The position numbers and the translations under genes are program-made. The notes below the pieces were generated by a model, which was given only the letters and a program-made list of their open reading frames with translations, did not search any database and was not told where the DNA came from. Shown in pieces: positions 1 through 7,482 of a DNA stretch of 34,874 nt; position 1 is the stretch's first letter; each line of letters opens with the position of its first letter. The stretch lies in contig NZ_JAAFYZ010000100.1 in NCBI RefSeq assembly GCF_018274385.1, positions 1 to 34,874 of the forward strand. The letters run 5' to 3'. Origin of the DNA: Catenulispora pinistramenti. GTDB lineage: Bacteria > Actinomycetota > Actinomycetes > Streptomycetales > Catenulisporaceae.

Positions 1-411
1 GGACCACCCGCCCCGCCGCCGCTGCCAGTCGATGAACCGCGCCACCGCCCGCTCCGCGGCGATCCGCTCGTACACGTCGGCCGCGTCAGCGAGATCGGCA
101 TCGGCATCCGTGCCCTGGATCCGCTGCGAGGTGAACACCAGCCGCCACGGCCGCTCCCGGTTGTCCTTGCCCTCGACCGGCTCCACGAAGCCGTACTTCG
201 CCAACTGCCGCAGATGGTGCGACGCCAGCCCGTGACTGATGCCCAGCTCCCGCGCCGCGTCCGCGGTCGTCAGCCGCCCCTCCCGTCCCATCAGCTCCAT
301 GAGATCGAGACGGATCGGATGTGCCACCGCGCGGATGACGGTCGGGTCGTCCAGCACCAGCCAGCGCTGACCGGCCGGGGGCCGCGGGTCGTTCGATGAT
401 TCCAAGGACAT
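1..411 (-). CDS. Winged-helix (ArsR-like) transcriptional regulator, 3' end outside window
   Basis: The frame reads from ATG at 411 to the window edge, giving 137 residues without a stop, so the C-terminus is missing. Residues about 20-85 form an ArsR-type winged helix: the stretch VIRAVAHPIRLDLMELMG is the usual first helices, followed by an HTH (TTADAARELGISHGLASHHL) and a wing with KDNRERPWRL. The acidic region after it (GTDADADLADAADVYE) probably starts the dimer or ligand part. It is likely a repressor that binds its own promoter, because two near-identical 24-bp palindromes sit over and just upstream of the start codon. No metal-binding cysteine pair is visible, so the ligand is unknown. 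Family assignment is firm; the role is inferred. Confidence 0.85.
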   Translation of the reverse strand, partial: MSLESSNDPRPPAGQRWLVLDDPTVIRAVAHPIRLDLMELMGREGRLTTADAARELGISHGLASHHLRQLAKYGFVEPVEGKDNRERPWRLVFTSQRIQGTDADADLADAADVYERIAAERAVARFIDWQRRRGGWS

Positions 412-421
412 GCTTGGAATC
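398..421 (-). promoter_or_regulatory. Putative operator 1 (24-bp palindrome)
   Basis: Perfect 9-bp arms GATTCCAAG and CTTGGAATC are separated by 6 bp. The site overlaps the ATG of the winged-helix gene and matches the second site at 440-463, which fits autorepression. Confidence 0.6.
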
Positions 422-439
422 ATCGAAGCAGCATGCTGA

Positions 440-463
440 GATGTCAAGCATGTGCTTGGAATA
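440..463 (-). promoter_or_regulatory. Putative operator 2 (imperfect copy of operator 1)
   Basis: Read on the minus strand it has the same ATTCCAAGCA...CTTG core as operator 1. Its centre lies 42 bp from that of operator 1, about four helical turns, so two dimers could bind on the same DNA face. Confidence 0.55.
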
Positions 464-501
464 GGATGCCGCGCTAAACCACGACGAGGCGTTCACCGCC
501 C

Positions 502-699
502 GTGCAGGCCGGCGGGGTGCTGGCCGCAACCGCGAGCGAGCGGCTGTACTGGCTGGTGCGGGACGGGTTGGCGCTCTCAGAAGAAGTGCAGGCGGTGTCG
601 CAGCCATGGCGGAAGGCCGGGAGAGCAGACCTGACGACAAGCGCGGTGCAGGAGCGGCTGGCCGCCTATGTCACCGCCCTGATGGACGCGCTGGGGTGA
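502..699 (+). pseudogene. Small unassigned frame, possibly a gene remnant
   Basis: A GTG-started frame of 65 codons has protein-like composition (SERLYWLVRDGLALSEEV then ERLAAYVTALMDALG, amphipathic helices). It has no visible ribosome binding site and no recognised family. It could be the tail of a decayed helical protein or a chance frame. The rest of 464-770 holds nothing else I can assign. Confidence 0.25.
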
Positions 700-770
700 G
701 CACTGGGCTGAGCAGGCCCGGGGTCGCGGCGCGCTCTACGCCGCGTGCCAAGCACCAAGGCGGGTCACCG

Positions 771-1718
771 TCACACGAGCAGCGCCTGGAGCTCCGGCAG
801 CCGGTCGAACAGGTCGGGGAGGCCGCGCAGGCCGTTGCGCACGGACTCGTGCGACAACGCGAGGTCAGGGCCGGTGCTCGCCTCGACACCGGCGAGGCAC
901 CGCAGGATGTTCCACCTCGTGTGCCCCAGCCAGCCGCCGGTCATGAACACGAACCAGCCTGGACCGGACGGCGGCAGCGCTCCGCCCCCCGCGACATAGC
1001 CGTCGAGGACCGAGCGGAAGACAGCCGGCCTGATGTCGTCGAAGCCAGGTCCCTTCGCCAGGCTCAGGGCGGTCGAGCCGAGCTCACCGGCCAGGTCGAG
1101 CATCCCCGAGAGCTCCCAGTCGAGCACCACCGGCCGGCCCTGCCTGGCGAGCAGGTTCCACGGGTGGACGTCCTTGTGGGTCAGCACGACGGGGCCCGGC
1201 CGTTCGCAGGTGTCGACGAAGTGGGCGATCGCGAGGAACGTCTCGACGTGGGAGGCGAGTTCGTCAGCCCACGGCTGTCCGGTCGCCGCCGCCCGCGCGG
1301 CGAGCTCGGGCCAGTCCCGTGGCGTCGGCTCCTCAGCCGACCCGTGGGTCCACGCCACGTCGAGCGCGTGGACGCGCGCGAGGATCTCACCGATCTCGAA
1401 CGCGTACGCCACAGGCACCGGTGCTTCGGGCACCGTTTCTCCCTCGGCCCATCGGTGGACGAGCATGTGATGGCCGGCCGAGATCGGCTCCGGCATCGGG
1501 ATGCCGGCGGCGAAGGCCGCCCGTTCGAACCTGAACACGTCCTCGACGCGATAGGTCCAGCGGCGGTCGACGAGGTTCAACTCCTTCACCGCGAACGACC
1601 CCTTGTCGGTGTCCAGCCGGTACACCCGGTTGGCGAACCCGCCGTGGACGCGGACCATCGGCCCGATCGGCGTGCCGAGCTGCGAGAGATTCATCGTGCC
1701 GAGATGCGAAAGATCCAT
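771..1718 (-). CDS. Aminoglycoside phosphotransferase (APH)-like kinase
   Basis: A 315-residue protein kinase-like fold of the APH/choline kinase type. Lys45 in FAVKEL fits the ATP-binding lysine. HKDVHPWNLL (181-190) is the HxDxxxxN catalytic loop with Asp183 and Asn188, and VVLDWE (197-202) carries the metal-binding Asp200. It starts 6 bp after the stop of the ROK gene, so the two are probably one transcript. In that setting it may phosphorylate a sugar or other small hydroxylated compound taken up by the neighbouring transporter; resistance to an aminoglycoside is the family alternative. The first 16 residues are an internal duplication (LSHLGT, LSQLGT) caused by a 24-bp tandem repeat, so a second in-frame ATG exists at 1694. 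The family is certain, the substrate is not. Confidence 0.88.
   Translation of the reverse strand: MDLSHLGTMNLSQLGTPIGPMVRVHGGFANRVYRLDTDKGSFAVKELNLVDRRWTYRVEDVFRFERAAFAAGIPMPEPISAGHHMLVHRWAEGETVPEAPVPVAYAFEIGEILARVHALDVAWTHGSAEEPTPRDWPELAARAAATGQPWADELASHVETFLAIAHFVDTCERPGPVVLTHKDVHPWNLLARQGRPVVLDWELSGMLDLAGELGSTALSLAKGPGFDDIRPAVFRSVLDGYVAGGGALPPSGPGWFVFMTGGWLGHTRWNILRCLAGVEASTGPDLALSHESVRNGLRGLPDLFDRLPELQALLV
1671..1718 (-). repeat. 24-bp tandem duplication at the kinase start
   Basis: Units 1671-1694 and 1695-1718 are identical at 21 of 24 positions. Each ends in an in-frame ATG on the minus strand, so the gene has two stacked start codons. Confidence 0.85.
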
Positions 1719-1724
1719 TGCGAC

Positions 1725-2915
1725 TCAGCCCCGCGCCGCGGCACGCTCGAAATCAGCAGCCCACTGATCAAGCCCCGCCTCACTCAAGACCACATCCAGT
1801 CCCGCGGCAGCCGCCCCGATCAGAGCGCTGTCATCACCGAGCGACGCCGCCCGCAACGGAATCGGATCGGCCCGCCGGAACTCCATCAGCCCGTCCAGAT
1901 ACGCCGCATCGAAGTCGTCCTGCGCAGCGGCCCTGATCAGCGGAGCCAGGCCGCCGAGCGTCACCACATCCGGATCGTGCGCGTTGACCAGCCCGGCAAC
2001 ACCGCAGGCGAGCGCGTCGGCCACCCGCCGCACCGCGGCAACGGCGTCCGCATCGCCACCGCGCTCAGCCCGCTCCAGCACCTGGACAGCGAACGCCCGC
2101 GGATCGTCAGGCTGTCCGACCCCGAGGTGGCGAGCCAAAGCCCTGCCGTCGACCTCGTTGTCCCAACACCCACGCGCTCCGCACGGACACCGCCGCGAGC
2201 GATCGCCGAACGGCATATGCCCGTACTCGCCGCCGGCGCCGCTTCCCCCGACCGCCGGCACGCCGTCGATCACCAGCACCCCGCCCAACCCCACCTCGAC
2301 AGTCAGATACAGCACGGTCCCGGCCCCGACCCCGGCGCCGCCCCGCGCCTCGGCCAGCCCGGCGAGCGTCGCGTCATTGCCGATCACCAGGGGAGTGGAC
2401 TCATCCGGCAGGATGGCCGTCAGATCGGTCGGCTCCCACCCGAGCGTCGTCGGCCGCACCAGGCGCCGGTCGCGCACCACCCCCGCCGCGTTGACCGACA
2501 CCGCGCGCAGCCGACGTCCATACCGCCGCTTCACATCCCGCAGCGCATCAGCGATCTCCCCGACGACCTGCGGCTCAGTGCCGTGCCGACGCGGCCCGGC
2601 CAGGACCGTCGAAGGACGCCCGTCGATGCCGGACACCGCGCACCGCCACCCCTCGTAACGCACCTCGACAACCGCGACGAGCGGCCCGCGCGGGTGGGGG
2701 AGGAGCCGGGTCGTCGGCCGCCCGCGCCCGACCGCCGGCGCCGGCACCTCGTCAAGCAGGTCCAGCGCCCGCAACCGGGCGGTGATCTCCGTCGCCGAAC
2801 CGCTGCCCAGCCCCAGCCGGCGCGCGGCCTCGGCCCGGGTGCCGCCCGGCGCGCGCCGGACCTCGTCCAGCACCCCGAGCGCACCCGACCACCGGGCGTC
2901 GCGGGCTCTTGTCAT
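1725..2915 (-). CDS. ROK family transcriptional regulator / sugar kinase
   Basis: A 396-residue ROK protein with a MarR-like winged helix at about residues 10-60 (TRAEAARRLGLGSGSATEIT) followed by the sugar-kinase fold. The kinase part keeps the catalytic Asp181 in IGNDATLAGLAEARGG, the GGEYGHM motif (228-234) and the zinc-binding CPCGARGC (243-250). It is therefore a NagC/XylR/Mlc-type protein with an apparently intact sugar pocket. A good Shine-Dalgarno (GGGAGCAGG) precedes the ATG. It is divergent from the HAD/transporter pair and shares a 57-bp region with a palindrome, so it most likely represses that pair and responds to the transported sugar or its phosphate. Whether it also phosphorylates sugar is open. 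Confidence 0.93.
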   Translation of the reverse strand: MTRARDARWSGALGVLDEVRRAPGGTRAEAARRLGLGSGSATEITARLRALDLLDEVPAPAVGRGRPTTRLLPHPRGPLVAVVEVRYEGWRCAVSGIDGRPSTVLAGPRRHGTEPQVVGEIADALRDVKRRYGRRLRAVSVNAAGVVRDRRLVRPTTLGWEPTDLTAILPDESTPLVIGNDATLAGLAEARGGAGVGAGTVLYLTVEVGLGGVLVIDGVPAVGGSGAGGEYGHMPFGDRSRRCPCGARGCWDNEVDGRALARHLGVGQPDDPRAFAVQVLERAERGGDADAVAAVRRVADALACGVAGLVNAHDPDVVTLGGLAPLIRAAAQDDFDAAYLDGLMEFRRADPIPLRAASLGDDSALIGAAAAGLDVVLSEAGLDQWAADFERAAARG

Positions 2916-2935
2916 CCGACCTGCTCCCTTTTAAA

Positions 2936-2948
2936 CTCGATCATCGAG
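2936..2948. promoter_or_regulatory. Putative ROK operator between divergent arms
   Basis: Perfect inverted repeat CTCGAT-C-ATCGAG sits in AT-rich flanks (TTTTAAA on the left, GATATTA on the right) between the ROK and HAD genes. AT-rich palindromes in a divergent region are typical ROK targets. A possible -10 (TATTAC, 2951-2956) for the HAD gene follows it. Confidence 0.55.
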
Positions 2949-2972
2949 GATATTACCCGACAGGAGCGCCAC

Positions 2973-3650
2973 ATGCCCGCCTCCCATGGCACCCACCCCC
3001 TGAAGATCGCGGCCGTGCTCTTCGACATGGACGGTACGCTCGTCGACTCCGACGCCGCCGTCGACCGCGCCTGGATCACCTGGTCGGAACAGTACGGCGT
3101 CGACCCGGCCGTCCCGCTGGCCATCGCCCCCGGCCACCCGGCGGACGCCACCATCGCCAAGATCCTGACCGACAGCGACCCCGCGGCGATCGCCGAGGCC
3201 GCGGCCCAGCAGCTGGCGTTGCAGTACGACGACCTGGCCGACGTCGTCGCCATCGACGGCGCCCACGAGCTGATCGCCTTCCTCGACGCGCGCGCCCTGC
3301 CCTGGGCCGTCGTCACCAGCGCGGATCAACGCCTGGCCAAGCTGCGGCTGGCCGCGGCCGGCATCAGCCCTCGGATCCTCATCACCACCGACGATATCGA
3401 GGCGGGTAAGCCGGATCCGGAGGGCTACCTGCGCGCCGCCGAGCTGCTGGGCGTCGCGCCCGAGGACTGCCTCGTCGTGGAGGACGCCGAGCCCGGCGTC
3501 GCGGCGGGCCGGGCGGCCGGGGCGACGGTCGCGGCGCTGAAGGGCGTCCCCGGCGACATACAGATCGACGGCCTGCGCCGCGTCATAGAGTTGATCAGCG
3601 AATCGGTCAGCGAGTCGACCGCCGAGCCGACCACCGAGCCACAAGCATGA
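2973..3650 (+). CDS. HAD-superfamily phosphatase (beta-phosphoglucomutase-like)
   Basis: A 225-residue HAD hydrolase of the subfamily with a helical cap after motif I. Motif I is FDMDGTLVD (17-25) with nucleophile Asp18 and acid/base Asp20; motif II is the VTSA threonine/serine (115-116); motif III is Lys146 in AGKPDPEGY; motif IV is VVEDAEPG (168-175). This pattern fits sugar-phosphate phosphatases and mutases such as 2-deoxyglucose-6-phosphatase or beta-phosphoglucomutase. The ATG at 2973 follows AGGAG at a good distance. Its TGA overlaps the ATG of the transporter (ATGA), so the two are translationally coupled. The tail (SESVSESTAEPTTEPQA) is a low-complexity extension. A role in handling a phosphorylated sugar tied to the transporter is inferred. 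Confidence 0.93.
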   Translation: MPASHGTHPLKIAAVLFDMDGTLVDSDAAVDRAWITWSEQYGVDPAVPLAIAPGHPADATIAKILTDSDPAAIAEAAAQQLALQYDDLADVVAIDGAHELIAFLDARALPWAVVTSADQRLAKLRLAAAGISPRILITTDDIEAGKPDPEGYLRAAELLGVAPEDCLVVEDAEPGVAAGRAAGATVAALKGVPGDIQIDGLRRVIELISESVSESTAEPTTEPQA

Positions 3651-4687
3651 CCACCCTGCTTCTCTCGCTCGCCATCGTGGTGTCGTGGGGCTCATGGATC
3701 CCGGTGGCGCAGGCGGTGCCGGGAGCGAAGCAGTCCACGAGGACGTTCTCCGTAACCGCCGGCAATCTCGTCTTCGCGACGATCGCGTTGTTCGTCGGGG
3801 GGAGTGCGGGGCAGGTCGGTCTCGGCTGGAAGGAGTTCTGGCTGCCGCTGGCCGGAGGCATGGTGTGGGCGCTCGGTAGCTTCTGCGCGTTCCGGGCCAC
3901 CGAGCGGATCGGGCTGGCGCGGGCGGCGGGTACGTGGACTCCGCTGAACATCATCGTCGCGTTCGTGTTCGGGGCGCTGCTGTTCAGCGAGCTCAAGGGA
4001 TTCAGCGCGGGGAAGTACGCGGCCTTGGGCGGCTGCCTCGTGCTGGTGCTGTCGGGCGTGTTCCTCATCATCGGCTCGCAGGGTTCGAGTGAGAACGGTC
4101 CTGCGACAGCCGATGGTGATCGTCGCGCTGCTCCCGGGCCCGCACTCGGCCCCGCTGGTGGTGCTTCCGCCACCGCTATCGCGACCGTTGTCGCGGCACC
4201 GGCCGACACCACAACCACAACCAGTGCCGCTACCGCTACCGCTGACGCGCAGCCGCGGGCCCACCGGATCGGGCTGATCTACGCTCTCGGGGCCGGCCTG
4301 CTGTGGGGCGGGTACTTCATTCCCGCGCAGTGGGCCCACGTGCCGTCCCAACTCGGCAACTTCCCGCTGGCCATCGGCATGTTCGTCGCGGCGGCCGTCC
4401 TTGCCGCACGTGAGGGTGGTCTGGTGGTGCTGACGCCGCGTCCTCTGGGCGTGCTGCTTGGCTCCGGCCTCCTGTTCGGCATCGGCAGCGTGGCCCTCCT
4501 CGGGCTGGTCAGCCGGGTCGGCACCGGAGTCGGGTTCACGATCGCTCAATTGAGTCTGCTGGTGAATGCCGGAGTCGGTATCTGGGTCTTCAAGGTGCCG
4601 GCGCCGGGGTCCAAGGCCGCCAAGACGGCGATCGCGGGAATTCTGCTGGCTGGCGTTGGGGGAACGGTTATCGGTGCTATGCGGTAG
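3647..4687 (+). CDS. GRP/GlcU-type sugar transporter (DMT superfamily)
   Basis: A 346-residue membrane protein with about ten hydrophobic segments in two halves. Each half opens with a conserved motif: SWGSWIPVAQ near residue 14 and LWGGYFIPAQW near residue 224. These pseudo-repeat motifs are typical of the glucose/ribose porter family, which moves sugars with protons. The halves are joined by an unusually long Ala/Thr-rich loop (about 150-205, with a run of five Thr) expected in the cytoplasm. The start overlaps the HAD stop. With ROK, HAD and the APH-like kinase it forms a compact sugar uptake and processing unit. The sugar cannot be read from the sequence. Confidence 0.9.
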   Translation: MTTLLLSLAIVVSWGSWIPVAQAVPGAKQSTRTFSVTAGNLVFATIALFVGGSAGQVGLGWKEFWLPLAGGMVWALGSFCAFRATERIGLARAAGTWTPLNIIVAFVFGALLFSELKGFSAGKYAALGGCLVLVLSGVFLIIGSQGSSENGPATADGDRRAAPGPALGPAGGASATAIATVVAAPADTTTTTSAATATADAQPRAHRIGLIYALGAGLLWGGYFIPAQWAHVPSQLGNFPLAIGMFVAAAVLAAREGGLVVLTPRPLGVLLGSGLLFGIGSVALLGLVSRVGTGVGFTIAQLSLLVNAGVGIWVFKVPAPGSKAAKTAIAGILLAGVGGTVIGAMR

Positions 4688-4783
4688 TTCTATGCGTTCT
4701 CTCCGCGACTATGCCTCAGATAACGGGCCCTAAACTTCTTCAGAACTAGATAGTCCCGATCCCGTTCCCACAACCTCTAGGGA

Positions 4784-4798
4784 GCCGCCTTCGGCGGC
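4784..4798 (+). terminator. Probable transcription terminator hairpin
   Basis: GCCGCC-TTC-GGCGGC forms a tight GC stem about 100 bp after the transporter stop, followed by a pyrimidine-rich stretch (CTCTTCTCCT). Position and shape fit an actinobacterial terminator. Confidence 0.6.
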
Positions 4799-4891
4799 AC
4801 TCTTCTCCTAAAACCAAGGCGAGTCGCGGTGGAGCGTGGGGGAGTAGTGCCCACGCTCTCCGTGCAGTGACGTGCTCTTAGTACGCCGAAA

Positions 4892-5458
4892 TCAGTGCGC
4901 CGAAAGCTGATGGCAGCTCGCCGCCGGAACCGGCCGGCCGTGATCGGAGGTCATGCAGGACGGTGCGCCCCAGATCGCCATCGGCATGACCGTCGCCAGC
5001 GAACCCACGACCGCCGCCGCCACCAACCCGGCGGCACGTCGGCTGAAGGACAACTTGCGGGACCGAACACGTGGCGTAGCCACGGGCTCCGATACTTCTG
5101 CTGCTGTAGCTGGTTCTGTAACCGCAGCAGCAGAAGTCAGCGCAACCATCGGAGCTACCGCAGTTACGGTAGTCACCGCGGCCACCGGAGCAGTGACCAC
5201 GAGCGCGACCTCGGCCCGCCGCCGGCACCACGCCTCGACGTCGCCACCGCACGCCCGCACGTATCCGGTGAGCACACCGACCGACGGCAGTCCGGCTCCG
5301 CTCGCCGCGGCGGACAACGCCGACGGCGAGTAGCCGGCGGCCCTGCTCATCTCCCGGTACGTCGGCGCGCCGGCGAGGCGCCGGAGTTCGCGTAGGTCGA
5401 CTGCCAGCCGTGCCACCGGTCCGGACTGCGGGTCCAGCTGTTTCTCCAGTCGGCCCAT
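4892..5458 (-). CDS. HTH domain protein with C-terminal membrane segment
   Basis: A 188-residue protein. Residues about 15-75 form an XRE-like helix-turn-helix (LRELRRLAGAPTYREMSRAAGYSPSALSAAASG) of the kind common in actinobacterial helix-turn-helix domain-containing proteins. An Ala/Val/Thr-rich linker (84-128) follows, then a single hydrophobic segment (about 142-163) and a short tail outside with two Cys. AGGAGG precedes the ATG. A DNA-binding or partner-binding domain tethered to the membrane suggests a sensor role, but the ligand is unknown. The linker is encoded by a striking nested DNA palindrome (5086-5172). The DNA-binding domain is well supported; the function is not. Confidence 0.8.
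   Translation of the reverse strand: MGRLEKQLDPQSGPVARLAVDLRELRRLAGAPTYREMSRAAGYSPSALSAAASGAGLPSVGVLTGYVRACGGDVEAWCRRRAEVALVVTAPVAAVTTVTAVAPMVALTSAAAVTEPATAAEVSEPVATPRVRSRKLSFSRRAAGLVAAAVVGSLATVMPMAIWGAPSCMTSDHGRPVPAASCHQLSAH
5086..5172. repeat. Nested inverted repeats inside the HTH gene
   Basis: Three stems share one axis: GCTCCGAT/ATCGGAGC (5086-5093, 5148-5155), ACTTCTGCTGCTG/CAGCAGCAGAAGT (5094-5106, 5125-5137) and GGTT/AACC in the loop. An adjoining hairpin CTACCG/CGGTAG lies at 5155-5172. All are within the linker coding region. Confidence 0.85.
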
Positions 5459-5562
5459 CGAGATGCCTCCTCATACGTTCACGCCGTCAGAATTGTCTAC
5501 GGTTTGTACAGCGGCCGGGTTCCCGTTTGCAGATCAAAAATCCGCATCGTCTGCTGGTACGC

Positions 5563-6276
5563 ATGCCGAACAAGAGACCATCCGCATCCCGCCGCGCCGA
5601 GAACGCGCGCCAGAAGGCCGAACGGCTCCGGGCTGAGCAGCGCCGTCGTGAGCGGAACCGCCGCGTCATGATCGCCAGCAGCGTGTCGACGTTCGTGGTG
5701 GGTGCCGTGGCGCTGGCGGTCGCGTTCTGGCCGTCGGGCTCGGGCTCGGGCTCGGGCACGGCGAAGGCGGCGTCCCCGCCCGCGTCGGCGACGCTCGCCC
5801 CGGCCGGTCAGCTGACCGGCGCGCCGGTCGACGGCATCCAGAGCGGGGCGATGGAGCAGCTGGCGTTCCACATCCACGCGCATCTGCAGATCTACGTGAA
5901 CGGCCAGCAGAAGCAGCTGCCGTACGGCATCGGCATCGAGCGCCCGTACCAGATGACGACGGACGCCGACGGCAACCCCTTCGCCGAGGGCGGCAAGGCG
6001 ATCTACTGGCTGCACACGCACGATCAGTCCGGGATCATCCACATGGAAGCGCCGATCCAGGTCCAGTTCACCCTCGGTGAGTTCTTCGACATGTGGGGCC
6101 AGCCACTGACCACCAGCCAGGTGGGTCCCGCGCACGGACAGCTCACGGCGTTCGTGAACGGCAAGACGGTGTCCGGTGACCCGCGCGCCATCGCGCTGAA
6201 CGCGCACGACGTCATCCAGCTTGATGTCGGGTCTGTGGTTCCGTTTCAGAGCTACACGTTCCCAGCGGGTCTTTGA
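5563..6276 (+). CDS. Membrane-anchored His-rich protein, conserved in actinobacteria
   Basis: A 237-residue protein. A highly charged Arg/Glu helix (residues 10-35) is followed by one membrane segment (36-56), a Ser/Gly linker and an exported domain. That domain has two histidine clusters, FHIHAHLQIYVNG (102-114) and YWLHTHDQSGIIHME (148-162), then FTLGEFFDMWG. The motifs suggest metal binding, for example copper or zinc, but no enzyme family is recognised. The ATG at 5563 is chosen because it opens the charged N-terminus; the Shine-Dalgarno is poor, so leaderless translation is possible. It is convergent with mraY, with only 9 bp between the stops. Metal binding is inferred from the histidines. 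Confidence 0.82.
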   Translation: MPNKRPSASRRAENARQKAERLRAEQRRRERNRRVMIASSVSTFVVGAVALAVAFWPSGSGSGSGTAKAASPPASATLAPAGQLTGAPVDGIQSGAMEQLAFHIHAHLQIYVNGQQKQLPYGIGIERPYQMTTDADGNPFAEGGKAIYWLHTHDQSGIIHMEAPIQVQFTLGEFFDMWGQPLTTSQVGPAHGQLTAFVNGKTVSGDPRAIALNAHDVIQLDVGSVVPFQSYTFPAGL

Positions 6277-6285
6277 CGGTTTTCG

Positions 6286-7482
6286 CTACCGGACCGTGGT
6301 CCCGCCGGCGTAGAAGACGGTGATTCCGGCGATGACGAACAGGCCGCACAGGATCCAGAACCGTACGACGACGGTGGTTTCGGACCAGCCGACGAGTTCG
6401 AAGTGGTGGTGCAGTGGCGCGATCCTGAAGATGCGTTTGCCGCCTCGGTAGCGGAAGGAGGCTACTTGCAGGACGACTGAGACGGTGTTCATGACGAACA
6501 GTCCGCCGATGAGGGCCAGCAGCAGCTCGGTGCGGGTGCAGATGGCCAGGCCGGCCAGGGCTCCGCCGAGGGCCAGGGAGCCGACGTCGCCGAGGAAGAT
6601 CTGGACCGGGGCGGTGTTCCACCACAGGAACGCGAAGCAGGATCCCATGATCGCGGCGGCGACGATGGCCAGGTCGAGCGGGTCGCGGACCTGGTAGCAG
6701 CCGGCCGGGGGGCCGGCGGGTCCGACGGCGGCGCAGGATTGGCCGTGTTGCCAGACGCCGATGAAGACGTAGGCGCCGAACACCATGGTGCAGGCCCCGG
6801 CGGCGAGTCCGTCGGCGCCGTCGGTGAGGTTGACGCCGTTGGAGGCGCCGGCGATGAGGAAGCCGGCCCACAGGACGAACAGGATGGGCCCGATGGTCAG
6901 TGCGGTGTCCCGGTAGAACGAGATGTGGGCGGAGGCGGGGTGGTAGCCGTGGCTGTTCGGGAAGTGCAGCGCCGCCACCGCGAAGACGATCGCCGCCGCC
7001 CACTGCCCCACGAACTTCGCGCGCGCCCGCAGCCCGAGCGACCGTCCCCGGAACACCTTGAGCAGGTCGTCGACTCCGCCGACCACACCCATCGCGGTCA
7101 TCAGCAGCAGGACCAGCACCCCCGACGCCGACGGACCCTGGCCGGTGACGAGCTTGGTGGCGACGTAGGCGAGCAGCGTGGCCAGGACGATGACGATGCC
7201 GCCCATCGTCGGTATGCCCCGCTTGGCCAGGTGTGCCTGGACGCCGTCGGTCCGCACCTGCTGTCCGACGCCCAGGCGCGTCAGGATCTTGATGGCGGCC
7301 GGGGTGCCGGCGAAGGTGAAGACGAGGGCGAAGCCCGCGGAGTACAGGACGCCGCGCATCTGCAGGTGCCCGGCCGGGGCCGTGCCCAGCCCCAGGTTTA
7401 TGCCCGTGCCCGTGCCTGAGTTCGGCGGTGGTGATCCAAGAACAGCTGAGGCTGCGGCGGCTATGGAGTGCGGGAACGTCAT
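6286..7482 (-). CDS. mraY: Phospho-N-acetylmuramoyl-pentapeptide-transferase
   Basis: A 398-residue integral membrane enzyme with about ten helices. It transfers phospho-MurNAc-pentapeptide from the UDP precursor to undecaprenyl phosphate to form lipid I. Diagnostic motifs are intact: the DDxxK site (Asp138, Asp139, Lys142), NLTDGADGLA (218-227), FLGDVGS with Asp299, and the HHHFE loop (358-362). Compared with usual family members it has about 41 extra Ala/Gly/Pro-rich residues at the N-terminus. The usual start would be Met42 (7359), but only the 7482 ATG has a plausible Shine-Dalgarno (GGAG). None of the normal cell-wall cluster neighbours (murE, murF, murD, ftsW) is here, so this may be a second copy. 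Such extra copies can matter for resistance to nucleoside inhibitors of MraY; that is inference. Confidence 0.95.
   Translation of the reverse strand: MTFPHSIAAAASAVLGSPPPNSGTGTGINLGLGTAPAGHLQMRGVLYSAGFALVFTFAGTPAAIKILTRLGVGQQVRTDGVQAHLAKRGIPTMGGIVIVLATLLAYVATKLVTGQGPSASGVLVLLLMTAMGVVGGVDDLLKVFRGRSLGLRARAKFVGQWAAAIVFAVAALHFPNSHGYHPASAHISFYRDTALTIGPILFVLWAGFLIAGASNGVNLTDGADGLAAGACTMVFGAYVFIGVWQHGQSCAAVGPAGPPAGCYQVRDPLDLAIVAAAIMGSCFAFLWWNTAPVQIFLGDVGSLALGGALAGLAICTRTELLLALIGGLFVMNTVSVVLQVASFRYRGGKRIFRIAPLHHHFELVGWSETTVVVRFWILCGLFVIAGITVFYAGGTTVR

Noticed and set aside
771-1718. APH-like gene as a proven aminoglycoside resistance gene
   Set aside because: The family includes many kinases of unrelated substrates, and the ROK/transporter setting points to sugar metabolism.
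606-3650. Very long plus-strand open frame across 606-2900
   Set aside because: It is antisense to the APH-like and ROK genes, has Arg/Pro-rich composition and no domains. Only its last part (from 2973) is the real HAD gene.
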